NCBI RefSeq assembly: GCF_009865215.1
Contig: NZ_WWJX01001373.1
Location: 1 to 34,801, forward strand
DNA length: 34,801 nt
Direction: 5' to 3'
Source: Streptomyces sp. SID3343
Lineage (GTDB): Bacteria; Actinomycetota; Actinomycetes; Streptomycetales; Streptomycetaceae
A program made the translations under genes and the position numbers. Below the pieces are notes generated by a model, which was not told the DNA's origin, made no database searches, and worked only from the letters and a program-made list of their open reading frames with translations. This document shows, in pieces, positions 1 through 7,374 of this stretch; position 1 is the stretch's first letter; the number at the start of each line of letters is the position of its first letter.

Positions 1-173
1 CTCTCCGGCACGTCCCGCCACGGGACGCCGGTGCGGATCTTCCACACGATCCCGTTCAGGATCGCCCGGTCGTCCGACCGCCGGCGACCCATCGCCCCCG
101 ACGGAAGATGCGGCCGCAACGCGTCCCACTCCGCATCGGTCAACTCATGACGTCGAATCACACCCGACATCAT
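1..173 (-). pseudogene. IS5-family transposase, N-terminal part, cut by window edge
   Basis: Reading the minus strand from the ATG at 173 gives MMSGVIRRHELTDAEWDALR, then a segment with PHLPSG, GRRRSDDRAILNGIVWKIRTG and VPWRDVPE. This is the usual N-terminal helix-turn-helix region of IS5-family (DUF4096-type) transposases: H-E-L-T-D-x-x-W, then D-R-x-x-L-N-G-I-V-W, then the G-V-P-W-R-D-V-P motif. The frame is still open at base 1, so whether the element is intact cannot be judged; only the first 57 codons are visible. No convincing terminal inverted repeat was found beside the start. The type is set to pseudogene only because the gene is incomplete here; it may be a full transposase outside the window. 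Confidence 0.75.
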
Positions 174-195
174 GCCTCAACCCGAGCAGATTGAA

Positions 196-330
196 GACAC
201 TTCCTAGGTACGAGTACATCGTCTGCCGCAGCAGGTACTCGTACGAGGGGTAGAGCCAGGGACGCTGGCGTGGTTGACGTACAGGATCGCGTTGAGGGCG
301 TAGCGGGGGTCGCGCTGAAGGTTGCCTTGT
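196..330 (-). pseudogene. Frameshifted IS5-like transposase remnant
   Basis: On the minus strand one frame reads RDPRYALNAILYVNHASVP. After a one-base shift the next frame continues WLYPSYEYLLRQTMYSYL. Together they match the IS5-type pattern (R-x-A-L-N-A-I-L-Y-V-N-R-T-G-x-P-W-R-Y-L-P, then Q-T-V-Y-x-Y-F). An in-frame stop lies just upstream of the first piece. It is therefore a dead fragment of a transposase different from the one at the window edge. A perfect 10-bp inverted repeat (GTACGAGTAC at 208-217, GTACTCGTAC at 235-244) lies inside it. Confidence 0.5.
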
Positions 331-501
331 CACTCGCCGAGCGTCTGATGATCAGGGATTTAAGCCCGTCCGTGACCGACCGACGTGTGACTACCGCGAA
401 CTCGAACGATTCGCACTGACTTTCCGGAACTGCGGCACCGTCAACCCGTGAACCCCGGGACAGTTAACGACCCGCATGCGAGGCAACCAGCGGGGCCGGG
501 T

Positions 502-2568
502 TCAGGTTGTTCGTTGTGGGGGGCGGAGGCGGAAGATTGACCAGAAGAGGGTTGAGGTGGTGGCGGCTGTGGCGAATAGGGTCGTGGAGCGTAGCCACAT
601 GGTTTGGGTTTGGCCGGAGGCGGGGCCGGTTGGGTCTATGAGGGTCAGGGTGAAGAGGAAGAGGGCTACGGCGTAGATGGCGGCCCAGGCGAGGCGGTTC
701 CATTGCCATAGGGCGTGGCCGTCCAGGAATTGCATGGGGAGGAGGCCGAAGACCAGGCCCACTACTGCGGCTACGTAGGTCTGGGTGAGTAGGTTTTCGG
801 TGACGACCCAGCCGAAGGGGGAGCCGTCCGAGGTGTTCAGGATGTGGGTGACCGGGATGCGCCACACCCACGCGGCAACCGCCAGGCCCGCCAGTGACCA
901 CGCGCCGAGCGCGACCGCGCGGCCCTCGTCGGCCGGGGCCATGCGCCGAAGGCCCGCCGTGGTGAAGGCCAGGAACAGGCCGTAGACGTAGCCCGGTGTC
1001 AGTTCCAGCAGTCGCGACGCCGTCGCCAGCACCAGGGCGACTCCGAGTGCCCCCGGCACGAGCCGCGGCAGGGCTCGGATCCGCGAGACGCGTCGCCGAT
1101 AGGCCTCGGCCGGACCCTCGTACACCAGCACCCCCAGCGGCACCGCCACCAGCAACGCCAACGCGAGTGCGCCCGTGCGGGTGTTCCACCCCGTGCCCGG
1201 CTCGACCGCTACGCAGAATGCCGCCGAGAGTACGACGAAGAGCAGGACCTGCAGCTCGGGCACCCGCGGCTGTGACCGAGGTCGGGCCGCCCCCGGCCGG
1301 AGCCGCCGCCGGATCCGCAGCCGGTTCTCGGCCCACGTTTTGTTGAACAGTTCCGCCGAGAAGCCCAGGACCGGCAGCGCCAGTACGGCCGTCGCGCCGG
1401 CCAGGACGAGCGGACGCGGCTCGTCGAACAGGTCACCCGGGCTCGGCAACGCCGCTGCCGACCTCGACCGGTCCGGGTCGCTCGGTTCGGCTGCGGCCGG
1501 TGTGGTCGCGGCGCGTACCGCCAGGTCCACCGAGAAGTCGCCGTCATAGCCACCCGTCGCGCACGCCAGGGTCAACGTCCCCGCGCCGCCCGGCACTTCG
1601 CGCGGCACCGGCACGTCGCCGGCGAACCGGCCGTCAGCGGCGACCGGCACGTTCCCCAATACCGTGGCCCCAAGACGAACCGTCAGCTCGCCGCGACCAC
1701 CGTCCGCCGGCTGCCCGCACGCGACGAACCCGCTGCCCTCGACGCGCAACGGTTGCCCCGCGACGGCTTCCTTGGGGGTGACGGTCAAGGCGGGTGCGGG
1801 CACCGTGAAATCGGCCTGCTGGGTCACGCCGTTGTCGGGCATGCCGACCCCTTGGGCGAAACACCGCACCGCGATCTGCTGCGGCCCGCGCGCGGGCCCC
1901 GCCGGGACGGTGAACGAGTACGCCTCGCCGTCGTTGCCCTGGATGCTGAGTTTGGTGAGTTCCCGGCCGGCCCACGTCACCTGTGCGTCGTCGTCGGCGT
2001 TGGCGTCTCCACATCGGATGTCGGTCCACAGCGTGACGGGCGTACCGGGCGCACCGGTCGAGGGCGTCAACAGCAGCCCCTTGGCCGCGAGTTCGGCCGG
2101 TGGTGGGGTGGGGTCGTAGGTTCGGCTCCGGTTGATCGTGATCGGCGTGGACGCGAGTTCCTTCTCCGTACGCGCACAACGCACGACGATCTGGTTCACC
2201 GGTTTGTCCAGGCTCGTGCCACTTTCCGTGTTGTACACCGGAGTCGGCACCGGGTGTCGGAACGCAATCGTGTTCGCGTGGGCGGTGTCCACGGGCAGGT
2301 CGCTCGCGAGCAGGTCGGCGTACCCTCCGGAGCTGCCGCCGTTGTTGGATTCGAGGTAGACATCGACGGTGTTCATTGCGCATCCGGCCAGGCCGGACCC
2401 CTTGATCGTCACGATGTCGCCGGGCAACGCGGTCCCGGGCGTCACACTCACCGACGGCCCGGCCGGCGCGGCGACCGCCACGTGCGCGAACAGCGGCACA
2501 CACAGCGCCGCCACCGTCCCCACGGCCGCCGCGAACGCGGCCCGTACCCGAACCTGTTTCCCGCGCAT
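502..2568 (-). CDS. Secreted/membrane protein with Ig-like (IPT-type) repeats and polytopic C-terminus
   Basis: A 688-aa protein. Residues 1-33 form a signal peptide ending near AVAAPAG. Residues about 38-355 carry three repeated beta-rich segments, each opening with a variant of 'V-T-P-x-x-A-x-P-G-x-x-V-T-I-x-G-x-G' and containing paired cysteines, as in extracellular IPT/TIG-like folds. A Pro/Ser/Asp spacer follows, then roughly eight or nine hydrophobic segments from residue 385 onward, including the FGLLPMQFLDG motif that recurs in actinobacterial membrane proteins of unknown function. It probably sits in the membrane with a long extracytoplasmic N-terminal arm. The start is ATG at 2568. 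The gene stands alone, with no operon partner on its strand. Precise function is not recognised; adhesion or envelope sensing is conceivable from the architecture but is inference only. Confidence 0.8.
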   Translation of the reverse strand: MRGKQVRVRAAFAAAVGTVAALCVPLFAHVAVAAPAGPSVSVTPGTALPGDIVTIKGSGLAGCAMNTVDVYLESNNGGSSGGYADLLASDLPVDTAHANTIAFRHPVPTPVYNTESGTSLDKPVNQIVVRCARTEKELASTPITINRSRTYDPTPPPAELAAKGLLLTPSTGAPGTPVTLWTDIRCGDANADDDAQVTWAGRELTKLSIQGNDGEAYSFTVPAGPARGPQQIAVRCFAQGVGMPDNGVTQQADFTVPAPALTVTPKEAVAGQPLRVEGSGFVACGQPADGGRGELTVRLGATVLGNVPVAADGRFAGDVPVPREVPGGAGTLTLACATGGYDGDFSVDLAVRAATTPAAAEPSDPDRSRSAAALPSPGDLFDEPRPLVLAGATAVLALPVLGFSAELFNKTWAENRLRIRRRLRPGAARPRSQPRVPELQVLLFVVLSAAFCVAVEPGTGWNTRTGALALALLVAVPLGVLVYEGPAEAYRRRVSRIRALPRLVPGALGVALVLATASRLLELTPGYVYGLFLAFTTAGLRRMAPADEGRAVALGAWSLAGLAVAAWVWRIPVTHILNTSDGSPFGWVVTENLLTQTYVAAVVGLVFGLLPMQFLDGHALWQWNRLAWAAIYAVALFLFTLTLIDPTGPASGQTQTMWLRSTTLFATAATTSTLFWSIFRLRPPQRTT

Positions 2569-2886
2569 GATTCCCCGTCCCCCGTTGCCGATGCCCGTCG
2601 ATGATGCCGGCCGATTCGAACCCCGAGCGGTTCGGCGCCGTTCGATTCCGTTCGATTCCGTTCGGTGTCGTTCGGTTCCCTGCGGGATGGTTGGGAGGCT
2701 GCCTGCGGGGCCCTGGATCCCCGAGTTCCGGCTGCGGGTATCCCCCGTGACGGGGTGCCGACTCCAAGGCTGCCCGTGCTTCGTTCGGTGCTCGTTCGCG
2801 CCGGAGGGGGGTGGGCGCTTCGTGTTCTCGCCCGCCCGGCCGGAGACCCCGACCGGTAGGTCCGGTCGAGGCTGCCGGCTTGCTAC
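2569..2886. other. Intergenic region with 10-bp tandem repeat
   Basis: No supportable gene. It contains four tandem 10-nt units of the form TTCGATTCCG (2641-2680), the last two diverged. It lies upstream of the large membrane protein gene and should contain its promoter, but no clear -35/-10 pair was recognised. Confidence 0.5.
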
Positions 2887-3156
2887 CTACGGCGTCGGAA
2901 CCACCGGGATGGCGGACGTCCTGGCATTGCAGTCCGCGCACTGATGGAGGTCAGGTGCCTCGGTGGTCCAGGCGTGGGGGCTGCCGTCTCTGTGAGTGAA
3001 CGAGTCGCGCCACTCTTTGTCGCTGATCCTTCTTTGCTGATCGCTCGTTGCGATTGCTGGGCTCGTTGGGCTCGTTGGGCTCGTCGTGCCCGTTGGGCCC
3101 GTTGTGCTCGTTGCGTTCGCTGCAGGTGAGGGGGTTTCTGCTGTCTTCCCGGACAT
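2887..3156 (-). CDS. Small unrecognised protein with CxxC and Thr/Ser/Pro linker
   Basis: An 89-aa protein starting MSGKTAETP. The ATG at 3156 is preceded on the minus strand by GAAAGGTGGG about 5 nt upstream, a good ribosome site, so I prefer it to the longer open frame that reaches 3342. Residues about 10-36 are a Thr/Ser/Gly/Pro linker encoded by seven 9-nt tandem units (3059-3121). The C-terminal half (DKEWRDSFTHRDGSPHAW, then a CADC pair and AIPVVP) looks like a compact conserved domain, possibly metal binding through CxxC plus nearby His residues. I do not recognise the family. The repeat makes the linker length likely to vary between strains. Confidence 0.55.
   Translation of the reverse strand: MSGKTAETPSPAANATSTTGPTGTTSPTSPTSPAIATSDQQRRISDKEWRDSFTHRDGSPHAWTTEAPDLHQCADCNARTSAIPVVPTP
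3059..3121. repeat. 9-bp tandem repeat (7 units) inside coding sequence
   Basis: Seven consecutive 9-nt units of the form GGGCTCGTT, with later units diverging (GTGCCCGTT, GTGCTCGTT, GCGTTCGCT). The unit is a multiple of three, so it keeps frame in the 89-aa gene and encodes its Ser/Thr/Pro-rich linker. Confidence 0.85.
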
Positions 3157-3566
3157 GTATCCCACCTTTCGGGCGGACTTCCGCCATGGGCGCCTGCTTT
3201 CAACGGTAGGGCCGAGAACGTGGATGGTGTGGCGTCGAGACCAGGGAATCGGATGCCCGTGTTCCGAATCGGTGCCGCCACACGACATGGCCTCAGCCTT
3301 CACAGGAGCGGCGAGTGCCTGACGATCGCCGGACGCCTCCACCGGTACCAGGACCGAGACCAGAACCAGGACCCGGACCCGGACCAGGACCAGGACCAGC
3401 GATCAGCGCAACTCCCCTGCGTCGTCCCGCCGTACGGTCATGCCGGCCACGCCGTCCGGTCGATCGGGAGCGAGCGGTGCCCCAAGCGCTCCGAGCCGCC
3501 CGATCCCCTCGATCCCCTCGATAGCCTGGTGCCGTGGGTCTCCCCGGGATTTGGGCGGTGGGCGCG
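3157..3566. other. Intergenic region with 6-bp repeat
   Basis: Divergent intergenic region between the 89-aa gene and the next plus-strand gene; it must hold both promoters. No gene is supported. A hexanucleotide tract (CCAGGA/CCCGGA variants, nine units, 3348-3401) and a short 9-nt repeat (GATCCCCTC) near 3501-3522 are visible. Confidence 0.5.
3348..3401. repeat. 6-bp tandem repeat (9 units)
   Basis: Nine hexamers of the CCAGGA / CCCGGA type in tandem, noncoding in the annotation chosen here. It is strongly strand-asymmetric: G on one strand is confined to GGA triplets. Confidence 0.8.
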
Positions 3567-4094
3567 ATGGCTCCCGATGCCGTTGCCACGTTGGGGTTCG
3601 TGCGGGCTGCCATCGATGCCGCCGCTCGCGCGAATGCGTCCGCTTGGCAGCGTTGGGCGGCTGACCCCGGAGACTTCGGTGCGCTCGCCGCCGTCGTCAA
3701 CACGAGCCCGTTGGACTTGATGAACGGTGGGGCCGGATTCTCCTGCGTTGAATTGTGGGAGCGCACCGATCCTGACATCGAGATGGTTTTCGCCATCTTG
3801 CGCAAGACGGATCAGGTGTCCGCGCTGTGGTGGGTGCTGGGTCCGGAACGTGCGGCCATGTTGCCGGGCTGGTGCGGCGACATGATCTTGACGCCGGCGG
3901 AGGCTCGGGCGGCTCTGCCCGCCGTGGAACGCGCCTTCACTTGGACGCCTGCTCGGTACGCGGCAGCGATGGCTCGGCTCACCGAGATCGTCGGAGTCGA
4001 GAACGCCGCGAAGCTCCTGAGCGGAGTTCCACGCCTGTGGCGCGAGGCCGTGGCGGCCGATCGGGGGATCGTGGGCACGAGGGTGTGGATGTAG
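3567..4094 (+). CDS. Unrecognised cytoplasmic protein
   Basis: A 175-aa protein beginning MAPDAVATLGFVRAAID. The ATG at 3567 has GGTGGG 5 nt upstream; an in-frame GTG at 3534 would add 11 residues but lacks a ribosome site. There is no signal peptide or membrane segment. It is Ala- and Trp-rich, with the pattern LWERTDPDIEMVFAILRK, ALWWVLGPERAAMLPGW, and a helical C-terminal half ending in GTRVWM. Codon use matches neighbouring genes, so it is probably real. I do not recognise a family. It stands alone, upstream of the MarR gene and separated from it by 115 nt. Confidence 0.6.
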   Translation: MAPDAVATLGFVRAAIDAAARANASAWQRWAADPGDFGALAAVVNTSPLDLMNGGAGFSCVELWERTDPDIEMVFAILRKTDQVSALWWVLGPERAAMLPGWCGDMILTPAEARAALPAVERAFTWTPARYAAAMARLTEIVGVENAAKLLSGVPRLWREAVAADRGIVGTRVWM

Positions 4095-4174
4095 GGGGTG
4101 TCGTGTCGAAGGCCTGTCGGGAGTTCTGTGGCGAGCGTTGGGGAAACGTCCGCATGAAAGTCTGCTTCGGAATG

Positions 4175-4205
4175 ATTTGTTGATTGACCTACTTTGTTAC
4201 GCTGT
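4175..4205. promoter_or_regulatory. Candidate MarR operator upstream of marR
   Basis: An AT-rich island just before the MarR start contains two direct TTTGTT hexamers (4176-4181 and 4193-4198). The second extends to TTTGTTA, whose reverse complement TAACAAA is repeated upstream of the exporter gene at 4783-4789. TTGACC at 4184-4189 could act as a -35 element. Autoregulation by the MarR protein is inferred from position only. Confidence 0.4.
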
Positions 4206-4209
4206 CCGT

Positions 4210-4701
4210 ATGACAGCCGAGAGTCTCGCCCCCACCATGCCCGACCTCACCGCTCTGTTCCTGCACGCCGGGCACGTGCTGAACACCCGCCTGGCGGCCG
4301 CGCTGTCGGCGATCGGCGTGACGCCGCGCAGCTTCTGTGTACTCGCGCACGCGGTCGACCGGAACCTGACCCAGGCCCAGGTCGCCGAGGTGTCCGACCT
4401 CGACAAGACGACGATGGTCGTTACGATGGACGAACTGGAGAAGGCGGGGCTGGCCGAACGGCGCCCCGCCCCGACCGATCGTCGGGCGCGGATCATCGTG
4501 GTGACCGACTCCGGGCGTGACCTGGTGCGTGCCGGTCGCGAGATCGTCGACGGTGTGAACCGCGAGGTCCTCGACACCCTGCCCGACGACGAACGCCGGG
4601 CCCTTGTCTCGGCCATGGAGCGGCTTGTCCTCGGCGGCATCCTCACGACGCCCGTCGAGACGGACGTAACCGTTCGCCGGGCCCGGGCGGCCAAGAAGTA
4701 G
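4210..4701 (+). CDS. MarR-family transcriptional regulator
   Basis: A 163-aa winged-helix regulator. The ATG at 4210 (MTAESLAPTMPDLTAL) is chosen because it aligns with the family N-terminus; the open frame extends upstream to 4138 through the AT-rich promoter. The DNA-binding region is clear: LTQAQVAEVSDLDKTTMVVT for the recognition helices, then MDELEKAGLAERRPAPTDRRA, the typical wing with the D-R-R-A basic signature of MarR proteins. The C-terminal helices (residues about 100-145) would form the dimer interface. It lies 157 bp upstream of, and co-directional with, a DHA2-type exporter. It probably represses itself and the exporter until a phenolic or drug-like ligand binds, as is usual for this pairing. 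Confidence 0.9.
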   Translation: MTAESLAPTMPDLTALFLHAGHVLNTRLAAALSAIGVTPRSFCVLAHAVDRNLTQAQVAEVSDLDKTTMVVTMDELEKAGLAERRPAPTDRRARIIVVTDSGRDLVRAGREIVDGVNREVLDTLPDDERRALVSAMERLVLGGILTTPVETDVTVRRARAAKK

Positions 4702-4774
4702 GCCGGAAGGTCGGGGCAGTCAGCCAAAGATCGATCCGCAGCAGATGGGTCGATAAGAAATGAGTCTGAAGAAG

Positions 4775-4800
4775 ATCGTCTATAACAAAACTATCTGCTA
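4775..4800. promoter_or_regulatory. Candidate promoter/MarR site upstream of exporter
   Basis: AT-rich segment containing TATAACAAAACTATCTGC (4781-4798). TATAAC resembles a -10 box, and the overlapping TAACAAA (4783-4789) matches, in reverse orientation, the element before the marR gene. This is consistent with one repressor acting at both promoters. Confidence 0.4.
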
Positions 4801-4858
4801 ACGTCTCTCTCGGTGGTCGGTCGTTCCGCCGACCGGTCCGTACAGGGAGATGAGCAGC

Positions 4859-6469
4859 ATGGCGCGCAGGGCCGCATCGCTTTCGTTGGAACCCTCGGGG
4901 CCGTCAGGTCCGGCAGACCCGTCAGGCCCGTCAAGCCCGGCAGACCCGTCCAGCCCATCAAGCCCGGCAGACCCGTCAAGCCCCTCAAACCCCTCGGCCG
5001 AACCCCTCGGCAGATCACGATGGTTGGCGCTTGCCGTGCTGTGCGCCGGCGTCCTGATGGTGGTGCTCGACGGCACGATCGTGATGGTGGCGTTGCCCGC
5101 CATCCAGAGCGATCTGGGCTTCTCGCAGTCGGGCCTGGCGTGGGTGGTCAACTCCTACGGCATCGCCTTCGCCGGCCTGCTCCTGCTCGCCGGTCGGCTC
5201 GGCGATCTGATCGGCCGACGCCGGATGTTCGTCGCGGGCATGGTCGTCTTCACCGCCGCCTCGCTGCTGTGCGGCGTGGCCACCGGGCCGCAACTGCTGA
5301 TCGCGGCCCGCTTTCTCCAGGGCGCGGGCGGCGCGATGTCCTCGGCCGTCGCGATCGGCATGATCGTGACGCTGTTCCCCGACCCCAAGGAGCGGGCCAA
5401 GGCGATCGGCGCGTTCAGCTTCGTCGGTGCTGCGGGCGCGTCGATCGGCCTCGTCCTCGGTGGCGTCCTCACCGAGGCGCTGACCTGGCATTGGATCTTC
5501 TTCGTCAACGTCCCGATCGGCATCGCCGCGACCGTGCTCGCCTTCCGCTTCCTGGTCGCCGACCGCGGGCTCGGGCTGAGCGCCGGTGCGGACATGTGGG
5601 GGGCGCTCGCCATCACGTCGGGCCTGATGCTGCTCGTGTACACGATCGTCGAGGCGGCCGGCAACGGGTGGGCCTCGGTGCGCACGCTCGGTCTCGGCGC
5701 CGTCGCCCTGCTGCTGATCGCCGGCTTCGTCTGGCGTCAGGCCAAGGCCCGTACCCCGTTGTTGCCGCTGCGGGTGTTCCGGTCGCGGCAGGTGTCGGGC
5801 GCGAACGCGATCCAGCTGCTCATGGTCGGCGCGCTGTTCGGCTTCCAACTGCTGATCGTGCTGTACCTCCAACACGTACTCGGCTACGGCGCCGCCAGGT
5901 CCGGTCTGTCGATGCTGCCGTCGGCGGTGGTCATCGGGATCATCACGCTCGGCTTCTCGGCTCGGATCAACGCCCGCTTCGGCGAGCGCAACGTGGTGAT
6001 CGCCGGCCTGGTCGTGCTGCTGGCCGGGCTGCTGTTCCTGACCCGGGTGCCGGCCGACGGCAACTACTTCATCGACGTCCTGCCCGCGCTGTTGGCGCTT
6101 TCCGGCTTCGGGCTCGCCATCCCCGCCCTCACCACGCTGGGCATGTCCGGGGCGACGGCCGAGGACGCGGGCGCGGTCGGCGGGCTGTTCAACACCACGC
6201 AGCAGGTGGGCGGCGCGCTCGGCATCGCCGTACTCAACACGCTCTCCAGCGGTCGGGCGGAGAACCTGCTCGCCGAGGGCAAGAGCAACGCCGAGGCACT
6301 GACCGGTGGTTACTCGTTGGCCTTCGGGATCGGCGCGGGTCTGATCGCCGCCGCGATCACGCTGACCGTGCCGGTCCTGCGGACCCCGAAGCGGAACACG
6401 GTCGTCGTGGCCGAGGGCGAAGCCGACCGAGAGCGGGAGCAGGCCGAGCCGTTCGTCCACTTGGTCTGA
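4859..6469 (+). CDS. MFS drug exporter, DHA2 (EmrB/QacA) family
   Basis: A 536-aa, 14-helix proton-coupled exporter. The second ATG (4859, MARRAASLS) is preferred, since AGGGAG lies 9 nt before it but abuts the first ATG at 4850. After a low-complexity N-terminus the family motifs follow: LDGTIVMVALPAIQSDL (helix 1, motif D1), NSYGIAFAGLLLLAGRLGDLIGRR (motif A, loop 2-3), ARFLQGAGGAMSS (motif B), and GAAGASIGLVLGGVLT with WHWIFFVNVPIG (motif C region). The odd part is residues about 9-46: a tripeptide-like run of PSGPSGPADPSSP units before helix 1, which is not usual in the family and is encoded by in-frame DNA repeats. It probably exports an amphipathic antibiotic or toxic compound under MarR control; the substrate is unknown. 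Confidence 0.9.
   Translation: MARRAASLSLEPSGPSGPADPSGPSSPADPSSPSSPADPSSPSNPSAEPLGRSRWLALAVLCAGVLMVVLDGTIVMVALPAIQSDLGFSQSGLAWVVNSYGIAFAGLLLLAGRLGDLIGRRRMFVAGMVVFTAASLLCGVATGPQLLIAARFLQGAGGAMSSAVAIGMIVTLFPDPKERAKAIGAFSFVGAAGASIGLVLGGVLTEALTWHWIFFVNVPIGIAATVLAFRFLVADRGLGLSAGADMWGALAITSGLMLLVYTIVEAAGNGWASVRTLGLGAVALLLIAGFVWRQAKARTPLLPLRVFRSRQVSGANAIQLLMVGALFGFQLLIVLYLQHVLGYGAARSGLSMLPSAVVIGIITLGFSARINARFGERNVVIAGLVVLLAGLLFLTRVPADGNYFIDVLPALLALSGFGLAIPALTTLGMSGATAEDAGAVGGLFNTTQQVGGALGIAVLNTLSSGRAENLLAEGKSNAEALTGGYSLAFGIGAGLIAAAITLTVPVLRTPKRNTVVVAEGEADREREQAEPFVHLV
4895..5000. repeat. Imperfect 9/15-nt repeats in exporter N-terminus
   Basis: Imperfect repeats of the CCGTCAGGC / CCGGCAGAC type encode successive SGP, ADP and SSP tripeptides of the exporter's cytoplasmic N-terminal tail. 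All unit lengths are multiples of three. Confidence 0.75.
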
Positions 6470-6530
6470 GCCGACTGCCGGCGCCGGCGGGCGCCGACCG
6501 ACCCGCGCCGACCGACCCGCACCGATTGCC

Positions 6531-6583
6531 CCGTGTCGCCGTGGCGGCAGGGGCTTTCGGCGTTGCAGGATCTCGCGACACGG
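6531..6583. other. Intergenic 9-bp inverted repeat
   Basis: CCGTGTCGC at 6531-6539 and GCGACACGG at 6575-6583 are exact inverted repeats with a 35-nt spacer, starting 62 nt after the exporter stop. There is no T-tract. It may be part of the exporter's 3' end structure. Confidence 0.4.
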
Positions 6584-6628
6584 GATCGGGCCGCAGGCCC
6601 AGCCCTCGTACGACCCCCGGGCGGACCC

Positions 6629-6683
6629 GCTCCGGGCACCCATGGCGGGGGAGCCATAGCCATCGAACGACCGTGCCCGGAGC
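6629..6683. other. Strong nested hairpin (possible structured RNA or terminator)
   Basis: GCTCCGGGCAC (6629-6639) and GTGCCCGGAGC (6673-6683) pair perfectly over 11 bp. Inside, ATGGC and GCCAT form a second 5-bp stem around GGGGGA. The element lies between the convergent exporter and zinc-ribbon genes. It could be a bidirectional terminator without U-tract, or a structured RNA. Confidence 0.45.
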
Positions 6684-6768
6684 GGGAGTCACCAGTGGGC
6701 ACGGTTCATTCGTAGCCGCGAACCGATCGGATGGGTCGGCTCGAGGAAACTCTGCGCGGCAACTGCCT

Positions 6769-7002
6769 CTACCTCTGGTCGTAGTTCGGGTCGGCCCGCC
6801 ACCCGCCCGGTGGCTCGACGTACGGCGAGCATTCGCCGCAGATCCCGCAGGCCCACCGCCCGTGCAGGCCGGCCACCGAGGCGCCGCAGATCGTGCACCG
6901 GTGTTCCGTGTAGTACGGATCCGGGACGGACTGACCGGCCCTGGACTTACGTGAAGCGGACGGGAAAAGGGGCGTATCGGACTCGATCGATTCGGCGACC
7001 AT
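6769..7002 (-). CDS. Small zinc-ribbon protein
   Basis: A 77-aa protein. The ATG at 7002 gives MVAESIESDTPLFPSASRKS; the frame is open farther upstream but with non-protein-like composition. The core has two Cys-x2-Cys knuckles, CTIC and then CGICGEC, separated by about 14 residues (GASVAGLHGRWA), which fits a four-cysteine zinc ribbon. The C-terminal tail is VEPPGGWRADPNYDQR. There is no signal peptide. No strong ribosome site is seen. It is convergent with the exporter and divergent from the helix-turn-helix gene. A nucleic-acid or protein-binding role is likely from the fold, but no specific function can be assigned. Confidence 0.6.
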   Translation of the reverse strand: MVAESIESDTPLFPSASRKSRAGQSVPDPYYTEHRCTICGASVAGLHGRWACGICGECSPYVEPPGGWRADPNYDQR

Positions 7003-7374
7003 GCACCCAAGTGTGCGGTGTCCGGGCAACCCGGACCAACCATGACGAAGTCTGCGGCGTTTCTCGGGCAGACGTACCCGTCGGAGCGCGAACGCCCGGA
7101 GCGAACTCCGGCGCGGTCGGCGGAAGTGGTGCGACACGGAGTCGGTGCCCGAATGCCCTCAACGCCCTTACGCGCCCCCGCGCTTCGGGGCCTCTCAGCA
7201 TCCAAGAGGATTGTCTGATTTAGACCCGTTCGAGTGAAGCGTGAGTTATTTGGATCATTGCGGGATTCGGTGACTCTAGGCTCACCATCGTTAGCTCAAA
7301 GTGAGCTTTCGGCCCCCGAAATGGTGTACTACCACCGCCCCAGGGGCCTGACCACTACAGGGCGGACCCCCTAA
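7003..7374. promoter_or_regulatory. Divergent intergenic region with palindromes
   Basis: No gene seen. The half nearest the helix-turn-helix gene is AT-rich by local standards and holds two palindromes: GGTGACTCTAGGCTCACC (7269-7286, 5-bp outer arms) and AGCTCAAAGTGAGCT (7293-7307, perfect 6-bp arms with AAG centre). Both could be operators, perhaps for the downstream DNA-binding protein itself. Confidence 0.4.

Noticed and set aside
4813-6954. A 713-codon plus-strand frame across the exporter gene.
   Set aside because: It is an Arg/Gly/Pro-rich shadow of the exporter frame, as is usual in high-GC DNA; the exporter motifs are all in the other frame.
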